Assembly: GCA_050084515.1 (NCBI GenBank)
Contig: CM114273.1
Location: forward strand, 42,656,001 to 42,720,000
Direction: 5' to 3'
DNA: 64,000 nucleotides
From: Blasia pusilla
Taxonomy: Eukaryota > Marchantiophyta > Marchantiopsida > Blasiales
Each line of letters opens with the position of its first letter. Within the stretch, counting starts at the first letter, position 1. A model generated the notes under the pieces. It made no database searches, had not been told where the DNA came from, and saw only the letters and a list, made by a program, of their open reading frames with translations. A program made the translations under genes and the position numbers. Below, piece after piece: positions 60,644 through 64,000 of the stretch.

Positions 60644-62110
60644 ATGTCATCGTCCTCTCCCTCTAGTGTGCCAGTGGAGGAGACTTGGGAGCCATTACTT
60701 GGGCCCAAGCTTACGGGAGGTGAGAAACGACGCTTAACACAGTTCCTACGTGCTTATAGGAGTTGTTTTGCCTTTAGCATGAAGGAGTTGGGTTCTCTGG
60801 TTGGACCCGGTATACGGATTGATTTGGCTAGTGATACACCAATCTTCCGTCGTCCCTACCGATATAGTGATATGGAGAGGGACCTGATTCAGAGTAGGAC
60901 GTTGGACCTTTTGGAGGCTGGATTAGTGGAGTTGTTGCATGGAGAGTATGCATCACCACTTTGTCATGCTGCTAAAAGGATATGCATGGCAACTACACGG
61001 ATAGGCGGATATGTGGAGATTACGGCGTCTATCAATCGGCAAACCAAGGCCGATAGGTATGCCATGCCTACACTGAGGAGATCTTTGATGTGGTGGGACA
61101 GCAAAGATTTTCAGATTTTGGATCTTCTGAGAGGATACCATCAATTGCCGATTCGGGAGAGTGATAAGGCCAAGACAAAGATTTTGGGGTGTCAACTCTC
61201 ATGGCAAGGATTGTTTGTACCAGTGGAAATTCTTACCCTTTGGGTTGAAGAATGCACCTGCCGAGTTTCAAAGAGTGATGGACAGGATCCTAGGAGGGTT
61301 GGATTTTGTTCGGTGTTACATTGATGATATCTTGGTGTTCAATAACACGGTGGAGGAGCATCAGATACATTTGCATATGGTGTTTGAGCGGTTGAAAGCT
61401 CATGGTCTACGTTTGCATCCAGGAAAGTGTAAGTTCTTCCATGAGGATGTTGAGTACTTGGGTCATGTGATCTATCCAGGTGGTTTGGGAGTTCAACAAG
61501 CAAAGGTAGAGGCTATTGCACTTATTCCGCGTCCGGTAGATGTGAGTAGAGTTCGAGCATTCATGGGATTGGCGAACTACTATCGGAGGTATGTGAAGGG
61601 ATTTAGTGCTATGGCAAAGCCTTTGAACCAATTGCTGAAATCAGATCAAGAGTGGCACTGAAGAGATGATCAGGAGAGAGCTTTTGTGGAGCTCAAGGCC
61701 CAGTTGGTGGCGGCGCCTATCTTGAGGAGACCTATAAGAGGGCGCCCATTTCGATTACACAATCGATTGGAGTAGGTTGGGACTTGGAGCAAAGTGTTGA
61801 CACAACATGATGATGAGCATATGGAGTTTGTGGTGGCCTATGCAAGTCGTTCAATAATGCAAATGAGTCGCTATAGTTCATATGAGGGAAAGTGCTTGGC
61901 AAAAGAGTGTGGGTTGTGGCACACTTTAGGTGTTACTTGTTTGGCACACAATTTACCCTTGTTACTGATCACCACCGCTCAAGTGGTTGATGGAGTCGAC
62001 AAGCTTACAGGAAGCTTGCACGGTGGGCTCTTATCTTACAGAGTATGACTTCCGGGTGGTACATAGACCTGGAGTTGCCAACCTTGATCTTGATGGGTTG
62101 AGGAACCCAT
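60644..62110 (+). pseudogene. Reverse transcriptase and RNase H of E2
   Basis: Starts in the same frame as the methyltransferase end, six bases after the shared TAG. RT has FRRPYRYSDMERDLIQ near 60845-60890, FLPFGLKNAPAEFQ near 61228-61270 in a shifted frame, YIDD at 61317-61328 and an intact NYYRRYVKGF near 61578-61608 that E1 lacks. Frameshifts lie near 60955 and between 61100 and 61190. A TGA at 61659-61661 and several indels disrupt RNase H, whose T-D-H motif (61965) and Y-E-G-K (61880) remain readable. Confidence 0.88.
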
Positions 62111-62326
62111 GTACTAGCCAAGAGGATACAATCGGGGCTAGATGGCATGGCGAGGTTGATGAGGAGATGGTGCCAGGTTGGCATGCATCCGCCTTTTATG
62201 TTGGTTAGGTGGACTCTAGTATGGAGGACCACATGACATCTTACTCTAGTCGAGGGTAGATGGCCGCCTTGAGATCCTAAGGTTGGAGATGGTGGTACGG
62301 ATCAGCGTGATATTCATGATGATGCG

Positions 62327-63600
62327 TTGGTGTTGGAGTTCCTACGGACCAGCAGGATGCCAAGCATAGTGAGTGCTAAGGAGCGAGACCGTGTTCTTCA
62401 ACATGCTAAGAGGTATCAATTGGAGGGAACACATATTCTCCGTGTGTGGGAGGATGGTAGACTACGAGTAGTGCCACATTTGGCTCAGAGAGAGCGCATT
62501 GTGCGACATGCCCATGAGGAGTTGGGACATTTTGGTGTAAAGCGTACGTATAGCTTACTCCTTGGCTAGTATTGGTGGCGTGGCATACATACTCAGGTGC
62601 AGCAGTTGGTGTCACGTTGTATGGTTTGTGACCGGGTGAGGGCATCATTCAATGCCCCTACACCACAATTACACCCTTGCCTATTATGGGGTTGGGTTAC
62701 CGTTGAGTGTGGACTTTTGGGACCGTTACCGTTGATTTACGACATCATCGATATGTGTTGGTGATGGTGGAGCACTTCTCCAAGTGGATTGAGTTGGTGG
62801 CATTACCGGACAAGGCAAGTGAGGAACGGCGTATGCGTTTCTTGATAGAGTGCTTAGTCATTTTGGTGCACCACCGGTGAAGTCTTGACCGAGCCGAGTA
62901 CTGAGTTTCAGGGTGAGTTTCAGGTCTTGTGTGACAAGGCATTGATTGATCATCGGACCACGTCTCGAGATCATCCGAGGCGGATGGTTTGGTTGAGCGT
63001 GTGGTTCAGCGGTGAAGAGGGCATTGCACAAGTATGGCCTCTGAAGGGCATCTTGAGACCAGGATATTCGATTGCCATGGTTAGCCATGGGGTATAGGTT
63101 CAGTCGCCAAGCATCCTTGGCTTCCTTCTCACCTTATTTTCTGTTATATGGCCGAGATCCAGACTTGCCAGCATCAATTCGTCGGGAGTCTAGTGAGGTG
63201 GTGAACCTTGATGACCTAGAGATGTGGATGAGGGTGTGTTCTCAGCGGGCGGAGCTCTTTCGGAGAGTTATGCCAACAACCTTTGAGAATCTTGCCATTG
63301 CTCAACACAGGGATACGTTGCGGTATGCAACCATTCGGAGTGGAGGTTATCGACAATCGATTCGTAGGTTCCATGTGGGGGACTATGTCTATTTGCAGCA
63401 GATTGCACCGACAACGTTGGATGTGACGGCAGGCCGCACTATTTTACGAGTGCGCGAGGTGTTAGCTTCTGGAGTTCTCATGTTGGAGGGTCGTGATGGA
63501 GTTGTTTGGAAGGACCATGTGCGTAATTGTGCGTCATGTCATCTTCCAAATGTGGATGGTACTGTTGACCCAAGCTTAGCTATGATACGTGCTAGCTTGA
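62327..63600 (+). pseudogene. Integrase of E2
   Basis: The zinc-finger region RIVRHAHEELGHFGVKRTYS lies near 62490-62550 and is followed by a TAG near 62569 (CAG in E1). The catalytic core (62690-63060) is frameshifted repeatedly. The C-terminal portion 63072-63600 is open and runs through a GPY/F-type region (FHVGDYVYLQQ near 63370-63400), then VWKDHVRNC and on towards the PHD finger in the same frame. E1 supplies most of the core motifs this copy has lost. Confidence 0.82.
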
Positions 63601-63602
63601 GG

Positions 63603-63741
63603 TGCATGTTGTGTGGGTCTGCTGTAACGCGGCCGTATGTTGGTGTGTGATCGGTGTTCTAGGGGTTGGCACATGATGTGTTTGACTCCACGTATGGATG
63701 TTGTTCCTACTGGAAGGTGGGTTTGTCCTCGATGTACTTAG
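63603..63741 (+). pseudogene. C-terminal PHD finger of E2
   Basis: C-M-L-C begins at 63603. A small deletion near 63623 shifts the frame. Then C-D-R-C, W-H-M-M-C and RWVCPRC are all readable in one frame, with TAG at 63739-63741. The last part, with GRWVCPRC directly before the stop, is cleaner here than in E1 and establishes the final cysteine pair. Confidence 0.8.
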
Positions 63742-64000
63742 GAGAGGTAGATGACTTGATCTTTGCATGATATGGATTACACATGTGCGACTAACGATGG
63801 GGCAACCTAGCACCCGGTCTTCTGATTCGGGCACCCAAGAAGGTGTATAGCATGTAGTAGATGTATAGGGCTACCTAGGAGTTAGAGGGACCTAACGGCC
63901 AGTTAGAGGGGCGAGTTGTGGTACACTTGTGTTTGTGGATACTCTCGTCTATGTTATGTATGTATGTGAGTATGGTATGTCAGCGATGTATGTTGTATGA
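63742..64000 (+). other. E2 3' untranslated region, up to the window edge
   Basis: Aligns with 5342-5600 of E1, including the purine run (AGTTAGAGGGGCGAG near 63902-63916). The window ends about 20 bases before the point corresponding to the start of the repeated LTR block at 5623. Confidence 0.75.

Larger units (their letters stand above)
54784..64000 (+). mobile_element. Ty3/gypsy-type retrotransposon with methyltransferase and PHD finger, copy E2 (3' LTR outside window)
   Basis: This copy supplies what E1 lacks: 5' LTR, primer-binding site, leader, gag and zinc knuckle. It then repeats the E1 order of retropepsin, methyltransferase, TAG, RT, RNase H, integrase and PHD finger. The window ends about where E1 reaches its 3' LTR, so a full element would be roughly 9.7 kb. 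Small indels are frequent at about 57.7-59.8 kb and 61.7-63.1 kb but rare at 59.8-61.0 kb, which is odd for simple ageing. The copy cannot make a full polyprotein as written. Confidence 0.93.

Overview
The window looks like transposon-dense nuclear DNA of a plant (streptophyte). The evidence is a 16.7 kb CACTA element with plant TNP2-type transposase, a degenerate array of the plant telomere motif CCCTAAA, a PPR-SMR gene fragment, and intron-split genes with no sign of operons. A DNMT3-type cytosine methyltransferase, a ZNFX1-like helicase fragment and a DUF7869-type protein point towards a non-angiosperm lineage such as a moss, lycophyte, fern or gymnosperm. That placement is an inference. 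I see no clearly intact host gene: nearly every coding region is broken or belongs to a mobile element.

Both ends hold copies of one unusual Ty3/gypsy family. Copy E1 (1-5990) lacks its 5' end because the window starts inside it. Copy E2 (54784-64000) runs off the right edge just before its 3' LTR. The shared order is gag, zinc knuckle, retropepsin, DNMT3-like C5 methyltransferase, an in-frame TAG, reverse transcriptase, RNase H, integrase and a C-terminal PHD finger. The E2 LTR is followed at once by 14 bases that are perfectly complementary to an LTR segment lying about 27 bases downstream of a TATA box. This is the layout expected for Tf1/sushi-type self-priming rather than tRNA priming. 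The element thus appears to combine a DNA-methylation writer, a histone reader on integrase and self-primed reverse transcription; this is my main candidate for an undescribed system. Both copies are broken, but the methyltransferase lesions differ, so the ancestor was probably intact.

The two copies may have been neighbours. Right after the E1 3' LTR lies a 94 bp copy of the sequence that precedes that LTR, and its continuation resumes only at 54784, so the 48.7 kb between them looks inserted into or moved within one LTR region. That block contains, in order: an unrecognised stretch and a 0.8 kb-spaced direct repeat (6.1-9.0 kb); Helitron-like ends (9.1-14.7 kb) around a broken ZNFX1-like helicase fragment (12.5-13.9 kb); a decayed LINE-like reverse transcriptase (17.0-17.8 kb, minus); and a ~205 bp tandem array (18.5-19.9 kb).

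Next comes a complete CACTA element (20148-36839) with 13 bp terminal inverted repeats and a TTG target duplication. It carries a captured PPR-SMR fragment, a (CT)85 tract, a hairpin, a TNP2/DUF4218/DUF4216 transposase gene and a second transposon gene, all broken. To its right are a minus-strand multi-exon gene with a possible Ulp1-like region (37.1-44.2 kb), two more tandem arrays (44.2-45.4 and 47.0-48.6 kb), a 34 bp-arm hairpin, a broken DUF7869-type gene (50.8-52.5 kb), and the telomere-like array (52.7-53.2 kb).
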